DNA of 64,000 nucleotides from Isoetes taiwanensis (taxonomy: Eukaryota > Streptophyta > Lycopodiopsida > Isoetales > Isoetaceae): contig JAJEKV010000005.1 of the NCBI GenBank assembly GCA_021234155.1, forward strand, positions 2,535,442 through 2,599,441, written 5' to 3'. Numbering within the stretch: position 1 is the first letter of the stretch; every line of letters begins with the position of its first letter. Below, one piece after another: positions 35,406-46,922 of the stretch. A program made the translations under genes and the position numbers. Under the pieces are notes generated by a model. It saw only the letters and a list, made by a program, of their open reading frames with translations. It did not search any database and was not told the origin of the DNA.

Positions 35406-35607
35406 GATCTATCTATCTATAACAATTTTGTTTTGTACCAATTTTATTTGATTTCATTAACATATTTAACAATGTCGTTAAAATCTACTTGGTTTTTATG
35501 TTATCATTCTGATCTATCTATCTATAACAATTTTGTTCTATAATTTTATTTGATTTCATTAACATATTTATCAATGTCGTTAAAATCTACTTGGTTTTTA
35601 GGTTATC
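35406..35607. repeat. Tandem duplication, ~105-bp period
   Basis: Two copies starting 'gatctatctatctataacaa' and ending 'aaatctacttggtttttag', the second with a short internal deletion. Confidence 0.85.
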
Positions 35608-36416
35608 TATTGTTTGAATAAGTTGGAAATGTACTATGCATACTCTACATTGCATATTTGTTATTTTTTGGACCGGAAGAAAAATCATTGGGAATTGTAA
35701 AAAGTCAATAATTTTGCCTACTATATGTGCTATATATACTGGAAATTGGAAAGAAAATATGGATGAAAATTGCCCCGCCCATGATTTTCAAGTGTTCTAT
35801 CACTCTCGAGGGTTTTTTTCAGGCAAAACGTCCTACCAAGGACGGACATTTTTCCTTCACTTGTCAACTTGGAGATAGAATGGTACAAGTTATGCCTTAC
35901 TTTTCTAATCATTGTAATTGTCAATCCATCAAGTGCACGAGTTCTTATTTTGTTTGTCTAGTGTTGGAAGATTAATTAGTTGGTTGGGCTTCAACCCTTA
36001 GAAGGGCGTGCAATGTAAAATGAATGAGGCAGGACCCATAATGCAACGATAAAAGTATGGTGTGCCTAGTTGTCCTCTCGATTGGACATTAAAAATAGTA
36101 TTCTATTCTATTCATCTTGTCTACTGTCAAGGATTTGATTTTTAACAAGTCTCTTTGTAACAAATATCTTGTGTTTAGGACCGAAATTTCTATTGTCTTA
36201 ATAGAAGAACCTTGGATGTTAAATGCTTTTATGATTATTAGTGTTCTAGGACTAACACCTGGTCAAGGTTTGATTTTTAACCCTCGAAAACAAATATCTC
36301 AAGGGATGTTAAATGGAAGGTTTTTAATCCCGGCAATGGTTTTAATCGATATAGGTATGTTGTTCTTTGTAGGCCTCTTTGATCTCCATGGAAGAAATAA
36401 TCGATTCAACGTTTCA

Positions 36417-36620
36417 ATTCTTAGTCTTCTTATTCATTATACTACATATCTTAATCTTAAACAAATTTTTAATCCTAAACAAAATTATACTAGGATGGTT
36501 ACCTTGTTCTCTTGGTACATATTCTAAATTCTTCTTATTCATTATACTACATATCTTAATCTTAACAAATTTTAGAAAACAAAATCTAGGATAGTTAGTT
36601 GTTCTCTTGGTACATATCTA
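36417..36620. repeat. Tandem duplication, ~105-bp period
   Basis: Two copies sharing 'tattcattatactacatatc' and 'gttctcttggtacatat'. Confidence 0.8.
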
Positions 36621-38034
36621 AATAAGTGAAACAATAGCTTTTAAACCATTGTTTCTACCGCCAAAATCATGATAAGAATAGAATAGAATAGAATACCTCT
36701 TGATTAACTAATGACCTGAACGCGAATATAGCAGTTTTGAGCCTAAAAGCTGGATGCAACACATAAATTGCATGTGCAAGATAGTTTAATGACTAATTAT
36801 AAAACTGATAAATTAATCGAAAAGAAGGGAAATAATACTCTTGAACAGTGACGTTTAGGCATAGAACAGTGCCTGGATGTGAAAACAGAAACATTTGCTA
36901 GTTTGCAATTTGATTGCACATGCTTTTTTTAGCGTGGGGATCTTTGTTGCAGCAAATCGTTTTTTCTGTGTTGCAGAGAAATAATTAGTCCCTCTGTATT
37001 TCATAGCCTTTGCCTTTATTCATCTGCTCTTTGCCTATGCGTATGTACAGTTACTAAAACAAATACACAAATATTGTAATGGTTGCATAGTTACACTAAG
37101 GGGTCTTATATAGTAGCTAAAGGTTTACTTTACATAGATTACATTGTTCTTTGTCCAATATAATTGTAGTTTCAATGCTCAAATATGAGATTTACTTATA
37201 ATAACTAGTTAATTAATAGCTGATTATAGTTTTAGTTTTGGTGTAAATAATCCTTTTGCAATGGGTAGAAGCACTTTATGGGGTATATAGAGAGACAATG
37301 GGTGGAATTTATGAGAAGGTATTTTCTGTTATGAACAGTGGTAGATAAGAGTTTTATCAAACCCTAGGAGCGCAAATGCCATATCCAAAATACATATAAC
37401 TAAGTCTCCAAAGCTTCACCAATTTCTATCTATCTCCGTCTTTCGAAAACAACACAACAGTAAGAAAAATTTGCTATATGCATGTAGAGTTGTTAGAGAT
37501 ATTATTTGCAGCATCGCAAAACAGAGCTAGCCTATTAAATTTGGCATGCAACATATCTTCTAGATTCACCATGCAAAAGATTCTGCCATATTCATTTTAA
37601 GATTTTAAAGTGATGATTTAGTAGGCCTGTAATGCAATTCTTTCTCAGGTTTGTGCAGGTTCTTAGTTCATTTAGACATTATCTGGTTTCAATCGGGTTG
37701 AGCATCATTTGATTGCTTCAGCATAACTTACGGTCTACACAGCCTTCATTGCTGGGAACTCATCATGAATTTGGCTGGGGTGTGGCCAATTCAAAACCTT
37801 GTATAGAAGCCTTTATAATTTGCTTCGATGTGCAATATATGTTGGCAGCATGATCTCTTTGCTCCATGTGTACTTGCTTAAGATAGATTTAGAAGAAAAA
37901 AAAATTAAGATTTGAGTAAACCTTACTTTCTTTTGCATTGTTGTGTCCAGGATCATTTGCTTCCATTGCTTGGATTGCTTGGGTTGCTTGGGCTGCTCTA
38001 CAAGGTAGCCCTCAATGTCTTTAGCCTTTAACGA

Positions 38035-38340
38035 GGCTCTGATAACCATGTTATGAACTAGAATTGTGCGGAAAATTGTATATATTCAGAGTTTATCAGA
38101 GTTAATCCAAATAGCATGGATTGTGGCTTTATATAGTATGTGAAGAGATGTGAATGGCATCTCTTCATGAATGGACACATTCCACATCATCATGTCCTTT
38201 GGCATGGATTGATGACGTGTACAAGCACAATAACATTTGTGTTTGTTTAGGGAGATTAAACACTATTTATTAATGTTAATAGAAGAGAATATAGAGATGA
38301 AGAGAAGAGGGAGAGAAGATAATCTGGGAAGAAAATGACA
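38035..38340 (-). repeat. LTR fragment with iMet primer site, truncated by Helitron
   Basis: On the minus strand an LTR ends ...GTTCATAACA at 38049 and is followed at once by TGGTTATCAGAGCC (38048-38035), an iMet-type primer site. The LTR body to the right stops at 38340, where a Helitron 3' end begins. The internal region to the left (to about 37800) encodes a Lys/Gln-rich frame (PKQPKQSKQWKQ) but no identifiable gag. Confidence 0.65.
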
Positions 38341-38370
38341 CTAGTAAACGTGTTCCCAGTGTTGCCGGGC
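38341..38370 (-). mobile_element. Helitron 3' terminus (third copy of the family)
   Basis: The minus strand reads GCCCGGCAACACTGGGAA, a short spacer, then CTAG at 38344-38341 with T following. It is related to the ends at 8300 and 27290. The 5' end was not found to the right. Confidence 0.6.
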
Positions 38371-40257
38371 TTATGTCCTGGCTCGTGTTTTTACTTGGCC
38401 TTTAACATCCATTTGTGACAATACTATAGATGAATGCTTGCATAAGTGGACATGGTTTACTTTTGTAATGGTGGTTCATCGCTCGCATATTAATGGTGAC
38501 TTCAACATAATCCTAAATATAAGTGTACTTAAAAGAGACAAAATTTCCTCCTAAAACACCTATGAAGCTGCTACCAAACAAAACACAAATGCTCATCTTC
38601 AAGTTTACTTCTGCAGTTATGCAGACACCACAAACTCCTAAGGAAGAAATTCATAAAGGAAAAAAAAAAACACACTTTTAATGCAAGTCTATGCATATAT
38701 CATGCCAATGGCAGGAGTTGGGATGCAAGTCTAGCAAATAAATACATAGTGTTGTCCGCCATTTGTCAGACTTATATTGTGTAGATAGTTAACAATGTGG
38801 ATGATATATTCACTTGGGTAATACCTTAATAGCTATGAAGGATTTCAGTTTTGTTTTTGTAGTCACACAACTACCCAAACATTTGTCTAAAGCAATGTGT
38901 CATAAAAAAGGTGATATTTTTCATAGAGATGTTGGTTGTGGTTGATTTATCTAGCATTAATCCATTCATTGGGACTTGCCTCTAGTGACTGCTCCAGTCC
39001 ATTTAGAATGTCTTCTAAAAATTGTTATCAAATTGTAAGAGTATGGATATAACAAAACAGGACTGTGTATTAATGGTATTTGTTGCATGTCTAGAGCCGC
39101 CATGGATTCATTTGAAATTCAAGTTGACAATGAAATACGTTCTGTCAATTTCAATCTTAAATCATGATCTCAAATCAACATTTTCATGTCTTGCAAGTAA
39201 ATGGTGATATACCAATTCACGCATACTAGTAATGCCATTCCTTATACCTTTATCCTCTAGACTTGGATCCATTGTGCATTACGTTCAAGCATATGAAGGG
39301 ATGTGATGAAGATGCCAGATGCATGCATGCATATGAACCCAGCTTTTATTGGTACTCCTTTCATCAAATAATCAATGTCTATTGTATAGGTGCAAAATTC
39401 ATGTTTAAACGATGGTTCTCCTGAAATTAAAACCACCAAAGAATCCGATGGCAGTTGATGAGCATGGAAATTCTGCTACATTAGATAGGCTAACAAATGT
39501 CCCTTGCAACAAGCTGTAGATAAGCTGATGAACGATATTTTTTTCATTACATAAACTAATAAATGTCCCTTTCAAGCATTTTTGGGTTGCCCTTAGGGGG
39601 GCAAACTCTCACTTATGTGGGTTTGTGGCATATCCTAGGTATATGCTGGAATACACCTAGGATATGTTGGTGACTGCTGCAAACCCATTGTTGCCTGTAA
39701 ACTGGCGGTCTCATGCGTTCTGGATCGCGGATGTTCCAACTGGATATTTGACAGGGCAGACCGAAGCTCCAATCTGATGTTGGGCCCTGATGCTCCTTCG
39801 TTTGCTCTCAATTCCTTCTGTTCATTTTTCTAAAGATGCGGGTTTCTCTTAGCTAACATGCAGGAATTGCTCACTAAGCATATATCTTCTTACGCCATTT
39901 TGGACGACCTGTTAGTGAAGATAATGCTTGTTGCATCAATTGTTTCTTTAGTTCTTGCCATTATCAATGGGGAAAGTTGTAGAGTTGTTTGTAAGTAATG
40001 CTTCTGCACTTGCATGTAAATAACAGGTCTGCTATTGCAATGATGGTTATAAGAAGTTACTTACCTTCATGAGATGTTTGTAAAACGAGTTAGGCATTGA
40101 GAAATTGTGGCCTCCTTGTGACATCATTTTGAGAAGGTGATGTGGTAGAACTGATTTTGCCATCCCTTTATGTATTTGTCAGCTATAATCTTTGTGTAGT
40201 TCATCCATGTGTCATCATCCCATCTGCCAGGTGCTAGATATTTGGTCATTCAACAGA
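38371..40257. other. Unassigned sequence, possibly Helitron body
   Basis: No gene recognised. It may be the interior of the Helitron ending at 38341, but no 5' TC end with an A on the outside is identified. Confidence 0.35.
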
Positions 40258-40265
40258 CCTTGGAC

Positions 40266-43200
40266 CAGGGATAGGTTCAATACGTTGTACGTTTTATACG
40301 GAATACGTATGAATTATATGATACGGCACATATTTGCCGTATAAAACGTAAAAAATACGGCAAAAAAAAAATTCCGGCATCGGAAGAATTTTTCGACGTC
40401 TGTGAAACCTTCTAGTCAGCGTCTGAAAGGATTTTTCAGCGTCTGTGAAATAGTAAAAATCAGCGTCTGTGAAAAAAAAAAAAAAAAAAATTGCGGGGGT
40501 TCGCGTACGCGAAACCTTCTATTTTACGTCTGTGAAAAAATTTACGCGTCTGTAACGAAAGGTTTAGCGTCTGTAAAATTTAAAAAAAAAAAAAACCCCC
40601 CCAAGTCTGTTAAAACAAACTTTTAAGCCTTATAGACCAAGCTTTTGGAACTAAAAGACCATTTAATTGCACCCTTAGGATAGACTAGGTGCAAATCTAT
40701 ACTAAGCCTTGATTTGAGACGAGTAGAGCAACATAATGGATCAAATAAAAACATAACTTAGAAACTGATAATAAGATATAAGGTATGATACACCAGCAAG
40801 ATAAAGGACATATTGAATCAAACTAAGTAAAGGTTTACAAAAGGATTAAAAAACTAAAAGAGAGAAAAAACCTGAAGTTAAAGAATATAGAAGGATATAA
40901 GGGCTAATGATCTTAAGAACAATTATTCTTTTAAAAAAATTTTAACCATTAGAAACGGAATGTTAATACAGATCTTTTGACCATTGAAACATGAACTAAT
41001 ACACAAAGACAGAATTTATAAAAACCAAATCTTTATTTTTCCATTACTTTGATCAGATAACAAAAACTCAGTCTATTTATATGACTGTAAAACAGAATAT
41101 AACAAATAGGACATGAAAACCATAGAGTGCATGTAGTTTTTGGGACAACCGTTTAGTAAATTGCATAAAAAACAATGCAAACCATGTAGTCATGCAAAAC
41201 CTAGTACTAGTAACGTTTCTGGATGCCACCAGGTAGTTTGAACAGCATATTTGAGCCAATATACTGCATACTTTCTCCAACATCAAAGCATCAATGGAGG
41301 GAAAAGTTTGGTTACCTGCACCAAAAAATACACAAACAAGCATTAGACATGGTTGTCATGCATTTGGTAGCAGGTAAACAATAAACTCTTCCGGCTGATC
41401 GCCCTTCACCATAAACAACCTTGAAAACAAGTTACAAAGGCAAGATCTAAATATACAAGAGATTTAGACTTAATTTCAGGAAATACATAAGACTAGCACA
41501 GAAAATATACATAGCTTTTACATATAGATCAGATATAGATGTGAAAAATTAGACAGATACAGGTTTAATATTGGCCAATAAAGCAGCAGTTTACAATGAA
41601 AAAAGGCATGAGGCTGATTACTACCAAGGATTTTATCTGTCTGCAGACCTGTATACAGCAAGTAAGAAACGTAGAGGGAATAATCCTATAGATATGGAAA
41701 CCACAACCATACTGGATATATTAATGGCCAAACTAAACTATATAGAAGATCAGAATAATTAGAATCAGCCTTAATACGTTCACAAATCTGGGCAAATAAT
41801 ATCAGAAGTGGTAATGAAGCTAAGGAAAGGAACATAAAGCATGACAACTGGCCACCTATATCATTCAAAAGTTAAATCCGACCCTGTCCATATACCCTTA
41901 AGGGGATCTAATCCGGAGGGTAGTCTGACCTGGTTTAATACAGTAAATATGTCAAAATGTTAAAAGAGACTTAAATCAAGCAGATAGAAAAACAAATCAT
42001 ATGTAAATTTAAGGGTAGGGCTCACATAGCAATCAATATCATAAAAGAGTTGATCTAAAGAGATAGAGTGCAGGTTAAGGAGGAAAAACTATCAGCATTA
42101 ATTGTCATGAAGGAAGCATATCAAACAAGAGAATATTATCTAATGAAACTTTCTTTGTATGGACATCTAGGAGATTCTAGATAAGCAGCTATATGAAGGA
42201 CGAAATATGGAGATTGACAGCATTATCTATTGTAACTGATTTGGTGTTGTGTCCTCGTAGATCAATTCTTAATTTGGAACAATAGAACAATGAGTGCAGT
42301 GGGGACTTACGCAAGATGAATTTCGGGCAATAATGGAAGCATAGGGCAGTGTTGGGATTATCTCTTTACCTGCAACATGAGCGAGCGCCTTCTCCTTCCA
42401 GTTGATGGGATTTTCATTGAACCAGCCAGTTTTATGCGTTTATGAAAATCGAAAATCTTTTTCCTTTTTCTCGCTCTCAATCTTTCTTCCTCCATCTTGA
42501 CTAGGGTGGCTTTATTGAAGCCTCCTTTAGATCTACCCATGCCTTTGTCCAAAGCGAGCCCCAGGCAATAAAAAATTTGAATGTAATCCTTGAGGAGAAG
42601 AAATTTCTGGATGATATGCATCCTTTAAATAACCAACATACAGAAATATCTAGCTGGAAAATCTTCTTTCTAATATCAAGAAACCTGTGAACTGTAGCCA
42701 GAAAAGGTGAATCCGTTATGCAAATGTCGACATCGGATGCCATCGTGAGCCAAATTGGGTCGCAGGAGAAGCCGCCGAAACCCTAACCCTTAACGAATTT
42801 TTCCTTTGTCTAAATTATTTTGCTTGGAAAAAACATGTTTTTATATTATGTAAAAGATAACAGGTGTATAATAGTTAGAAGAGAAATATCTAGAAACTAA
42901 AGATAATCTTGGAGTTATGCCCCATGGACATATAAGATTATGGAGATGGAGGCCTAAGGTCCTAGTGGGCAAAGAAGGTCTAATATTTAGCTGCGAAAAA
43001 GATACACTTTGGAGGAGTTAGCAAGAAATAAGCTTAATGGCTATGTAACGAACTATACCAATCCAGAATGGATACAGATAGACTAAGTGTATGCTCGCAA
43101 TTATGGGAACTTAGTGATATTTTACCGAAACAAACCCAAATATACTACATCATGGAAGATAGATGGCCATGTTACTTGAAAATAATATTATATTAAAATT

Positions 43201-43720
43201 AGAGAGGGACCTTGAGACGGATAGAATCTATTAAATAAGTATATTTAAGCTAGATAGAAGAAGACCCGTGATTGAGAGGGTGAATACTTGATCATAAGAG
43301 AAAAATATAGGTCACTTTAAAATAAGATGCCAGATATGAGAAACCTATGCTTAAGGTACTCTAAAATCTTATAGAAGTGGCAATGTCAAAAAGTGCCACA
43401 AACCCAACATTAAAAAAAAAAAAAAAAAAAATTTGAAATTCAAATTTAATCTGTAATCATTATAAAAAACGTCACCCATGAAACTTTTTTGGCGTGCATA
43501 AAACGAACGTTCAGCGTCTGAACGCATTCCCAAAAAAAATTTTTTTTTGCATCTGATTTTATTATTTCGTCTGAAAAAAACTTTCAGCGTCGCCGAATTA
43601 GAAGGTTCGCGATCTGGCGAAATTTTTTCCCACGGCGAGGTTTTTATCACGTTAAATCGTATTTTTTTGACTTTATCGTCGGGAATTTTTGATTTTAATG
43701 CGTTATAGAACCTATCCCCG
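40266..43720. mobile_element. hAT-type DNA transposon, non-autonomous (3.46 kb)
   Basis: Imperfect terminal inverted repeats, CAGGGATAGGTTCAATACG at the left and CGGGGATAGGTTCTATAACG (inverted) at the right, are flanked by a perfect 8-bp direct repeat CCTTGGAC (40258-40265 and 43721-43728). CAGGG ends with an 8-bp duplication are typical of the hAT superfamily. Subterminal zones (40380-40620 and 43490-43640) carry repeated AGCGTCTGTGAAA-type and GTCTG motifs, like hAT transposase-binding repeats. No hAT transposase or BED finger is visible. The middle includes a captured gene-like segment (42370-42790). Confidence 0.85.
42370..42790 (-). pseudogene. Captured 5' end of a host gene inside hAT element
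   Basis: On the minus strand a telo-box-like GGGTTAGGGTTT (42790-42778), common in promoters of plant translation and ribosome genes, precedes two candidate starts. One is the ATG at 42743 (MASDVDICITDSPFLATVHR). The other is at 42540 (MGRSKGGFNKATLVKMEEER), whose frame is very basic (RARKRKKIFDFHKRIKLAG, then STGRRRRSLMLQ). That frame ends at a textbook donor CAG|GTAAAG at 42370/42369. This looks like promoter plus first exon(s) of a nuclear or nucleolar protein gene. I do not recognise the protein. Confidence 0.5.
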
Positions 43721-43728
43721 CCTTGGAC

Positions 43729-44142
43729 TCTTCTATAGTGAAACCATCATTCAATTAAATTGGGATTATGTCTATTCCAAAATCGCGTCATTATAAACCT
43801 TTCATTGACCATGATATTGAATTAACCACACTTCAGACCGTGTTCATTTTAGGACTGGGAAGATGCATTTTATGTTGAAATGCAAAAGCATTCAAATATT
43901 CGATACAAATGACCCATATTATGACGTATGTTGGCAATAGAAAAAGTAGGAAATTGCTTATTAATTGCATATACATTCCGCGGACGACAACGAAATCTAA
44001 ACATTGAAATTATCGTGCTTCCGCGAATAAATAACAACCAAACAAGTTGCTACAAAGCGAGAGATTTTAAAGTGGTTCAAATCGCGTGGCCGATTTGAAC
44101 CGGCATAAATAACGCATTATAATAGAACATAAACTTTAAAAA
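43729..44142. other. Unassigned spacer
   Basis: Nothing recognised in about 400 bp. Confidence 0.4.
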
Positions 44143-44377
44143 CTAATCCGATTCATCGTCCGATAAATTTCTGCGCGGGTCCACGATCACTCTGTCGATC
44201 ATGAATAAACCATGCTCTCGATTCCATATAAGATGGATTACAACATCAAAGGGATTAAAAGCGGCGGGGCCGGGATTCATAGCAACGACATTAAGTCGAT
44301 CCACGAAGTTCTATTTCTAGCTCAAAGCACCCCGCAAGGTCCGCATGGTTCATCTTGCGGGTAATAGAATGTGCCAT
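44143..44377 (-). pseudogene. Small unknown gene family, copy 1 (frameshifted)
   Basis: The minus-strand ATG at 44377 opens MAHSITRKMNHADLAGCF. After a one-base shift near 44310 the frame continues through PFDVVIHLIWNREHGLFMID to SDDESD and a stop at 44143. It matches the copy at 46384 (SMSHSDLVGC, then VMIHLIWLPER...). A TATA box (TATATAAATAGG, 44442-44431) lies about 55-65 bp upstream. I do not recognise the family. Confidence 0.55.
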
Positions 44378-44763
44378 AATAACAAGCGTAAGGGGAGAAA
44401 GGGTTTCATGGTTTGCCAATTTCATGCATACCTATTTATATACACCTAAATTATTGTGGTATATACATACAAATTATTGCAAGTATAGCAAACCATACAC
44501 ATAATATAAAAAAAATATGTACCACAAACCAATAATGCGATATAAGAACACAATATATATTCAAAAACTTTTTATTGTAAAGTATATTTCATATTCAAAA
44601 CTTTTTTGGAAAGTGTATTTCACAGATACATATATATCAAAAAAGTTCCCTTTCTAGAACGATTTTCTCAAAGTCCCTCACAATTTCCCTGTCCGATCAA
44701 GATCTTGGGTATAGTGTATGTATCTCTTCAACCATTTTTCCTGAAGCTATTTCATGCAAGACA

Positions 44764-45265
44764 CTAACAAAACGAAGCGAAGTCATCTTTGTCAAAATCT
44801 TGAGGGATGATAGGGCAGTGATTCAATGGCTGTGGATTGAAGCAACACTTTAGAGCGTCATCATCCACAATGATCATGCCTTCCTTATCCTCAACACCTA
44901 GGGCATCCATCATGTTGCGCAAGCATTTCACAAATATCTTTTTACCTGTCGGTTCTTTATGGTTTGTTGATGAAGCACATTTGCTTTGATCCCAGATGGA
45001 CGCCCAATCTCTATTTAGCTCAGGCACTACGTTCAAAACATCCTGTATATTTCTATGCTCCATAGATGACCAAATTGCACAACGAAACAGACTGAAGGCC
45101 TGGTCCAACATCTCCTTCAGATAAGGGCGCGGGTAAACATATTTGGTACGTGTCTCAAATAGTTGTTGCGCATACCATGACTTTTCAAACGTTGCTTTAG
45201 GTAACGTTCTACATAGCACACCATTCAAATCAAAGACCAGTACTTTTGGGGAAGCCAAATCATTT
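44764..45265 (-). CDS. FCP1/NIF-like HAD phosphatase domain, terminal exon
   Basis: The frame reads SPKVLVFDLNGVLCRTLPK, resembling the FCP1-homology (NLI-interacting factor) motif DLDxTL with the second Asp replaced by Asn. It continues with YVYPRPYLKEMLDQAF, the second HAD motif AIWSSMEHRNIQDVL, and MIIVDDDALKC near the end. FCP1-type enzymes dephosphorylate protein serines such as those of the RNA polymerase II tail. The exon starts after a good acceptor (TTCTCCTTACAG, ending 45266), so upstream exons lie to the right but were not found. The stop at 44764 cuts the domain short; another frame just below reads VLHEIASGKMVEEIHTLY, hinting at a late frameshift. The D-to-N change at a catalytic position argues against normal phosphatase activity. 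Confidence 0.65.
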
Positions 45266-45312
45266 CTGTAAGGAGAACAATAACGTATGAGATAAAAGAA
45301 ATGGAAAAGGAA

Positions 45313-45404
45313 AACGCGCCAGGCGCGATTTCAAGAATGATGCATGTCAACATAATTTAAAAATATGATCTCTAGGTAACTCTAAATCGCGCCAGGCGCG
45401 ATTT
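45313..45404. repeat. Two GC-rich palindromes
   Basis: AAATCGCGCCAGGCGCGATTT at 45384-45404 can be read as arms AAATCGCG / CGCGATTT around CCAGG. A nearly identical copy sits at 45313-45331. Both fall in the putative intron of the FCP1-like gene. Confidence 0.8.
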
Positions 45405-45730
45405 CTATGTGCTTGTAACAATCTTCCCTTTTTTGATATCCATGCACATAGAAATATCTATGTGCCGATTGGTCCCCTAGGTGCTTCCTCTAAAGCATGA
45501 TTTCATTAATTGGATAAAATAACGCAATTTTGAGAATTTTAAGCACACCTTATTTGCTCAAGCTCGAATACTTTCACCTAGTTCTCGAGCCCAACAAACA
45601 TGAGGTAATTAACATACACATATACATACAAATTATGTGTTATACTTGTACGGGTACATGATACTTGTAGAAGCACTATAATGGCCCTACATTCTACACC
45701 AATAATTCACATCAATAATTTTCACTTCAC

Positions 45731-45738
45731 TATAAAAA
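45731..45738 (+). promoter_or_regulatory. TATA box, small-family copy 2
   Basis: TATAAAAA inside CACTATAAAAAC, 43 bp before the ATG at 45774. Copy 3 has the identical box at the identical distance, and both share TTCATTCATCTCCC just before ATG. Confidence 0.7.
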
Positions 45739-45773
45739 CAGCTCGACTCGGGGGTAGAGATCATTCATCTCCC

Positions 45774-46018
45774 ATGGCTTCCTCGACGCCTCGTCCAGAG
45801 CACATCCGATCTTTCAAGTGCTACTTGAGCTACAACGATCTGAATGAATGCGCAAGAAATGGTGTTAATCTTGATCCATGGCTCCAATCTAAGGCTGATG
45901 GTCCTGCTAGTGCTGCAGGGAAGCTCACTTTCGTGTTAAAGTCCACATTTATCGCTTTCCGATCGGGGAGATCTATGAGCTGAATAGCATCACGAGCTTT
46001 GATGTTGATGATGAGTGA
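45774..46018 (+). pseudogene. Small unknown gene family, copy 2 (one frameshift)
   Basis: MASSTPRPEHIRSFKC, then YLSYNDLNECARNGVNLDPWL aligns with copy 3 (HIEAIKCSMSHSDLVGC...LLLDPYL). The starting frame ends soon after RSGRSMS, but the next frame reads VKVHIYRFPIGEIYELNSIT and ends SFDVDDE at 46018, matching copy 3's C-terminus. One base was lost or gained near 45945. Function unknown. Confidence 0.6.
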
Positions 46019-46340
46019 ATCAATGTTATCAGTGATGACTACTGTATCTGTTTATGATATAATAATGCTATGAGCACCTATAAACTATATAAGGATGTAA
46101 TAGCACAATGAATATTGTTTGATGTATCATACCTGAGTGTAGTGTAGGGTTGTGCTCTTCGACTTCCACTATATCTGCAAGCTTTTCAATCACACTTGTA
46201 TTACTAAAGCACAAAAACTTCTACCATCATGAATCCACAAAACATATCCATACGAAAGATGTATTATACTTGTATGTATACAACAGTCTTATACACGCGC
46301 AATAATTGGGGTAAAGTTTACCCCAATAATTCTACCTCAC

Positions 46341-46348
46341 TATAAAAA
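46341..46348 (+). promoter_or_regulatory. TATA box, small-family copy 3
   Basis: TATAAAAA in CACTATAAAAAC, 43 bp before the ATG at 46384, as in copy 2. Confidence 0.7.
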
Positions 46349-46383
46349 CTTCTCACTTCAGGGCTAAAGTTCATTCATCTCCC

Positions 46384-46626
46384 ATGGATTTTTCGCCGTC
46401 ATCAGTTCACCACATCGAGGCAATCAAGTGCTCAATGAGCCACTCTGATCTTGTTGGTTGCCTAGACAGGCATCTTCTTCTTGATCCCTACCTGCGACGC
46501 CTAGCTTTGGGCGCTGAGATTCGCTGCCCTGCGTCAATTCGTGTGATGATCCATCTGATTTGGCTTCCTGAGCGCATGAGCTATGAGATATCAGGGATCA
46601 CTACTAGTGATCCTGAAGATGAATGA
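46384..46626 (+). CDS. Small unknown protein (80 aa), intact member of a three-copy family
   Basis: The open frame runs from ATG to TGA without defect. Conserved positions across the three local copies are H-I near residue 10, KC-x-[ML]-S-[HY]-[SN]-DL-x-x-C, LDP-[YW]-L, a hydrophobic V-x-[IV]-H-[LI]-x-[WR] strand, a YE(I/L) strand and an acidic D-x-[ED]-DE end. No signal peptide or membrane segment is visible. The shared promoter and single-exon layout suggest tandem duplication including the promoter. It could be a host small-protein family or cargo of an unrecognised mobile element; I cannot assign a function. Confidence 0.6.
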   Translation: MDFSPSSVHHIEAIKCSMSHSDLVGCLDRHLLLDPYLRRLALGAEIRCPASIRVMIHLIWLPERMSYEISGITTSDPEDE

Positions 46627-46922
46627 ATCACCTGTTCAACATGTTATAGTGTAAGAGCTCTTGTGTTAAGATGAAAAATGCGAGACGTAATGAATAAAAA
46701 ATAGTCTATTGTAGTGATGTTATGGATAATAAATAGTCTATCTTGAAATGCTTTAATGTACCTGTAAGACTCAAGTTTCATCTCCTTCCTCAGATGCCTC
46801 TTTAGCAAGCAATTCTGTAGCTGGATTCCTACAATAGGAGGTATCACAACCAATAATGGCTTCGGATCCTCCATCCAAGCATAGTCCTATCGCTTTTTGG
46901 AGTCGATAACATTAGTCCGCCA

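Larger units (their letters stand above)
34773..38034. other. AT-rich spacer with small tandem duplications
   Basis: No gene recognised over 3.2 kb. It holds two local duplications (listed separately) and short open frames without motifs (for example 36117-36527). Confidence 0.45.
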
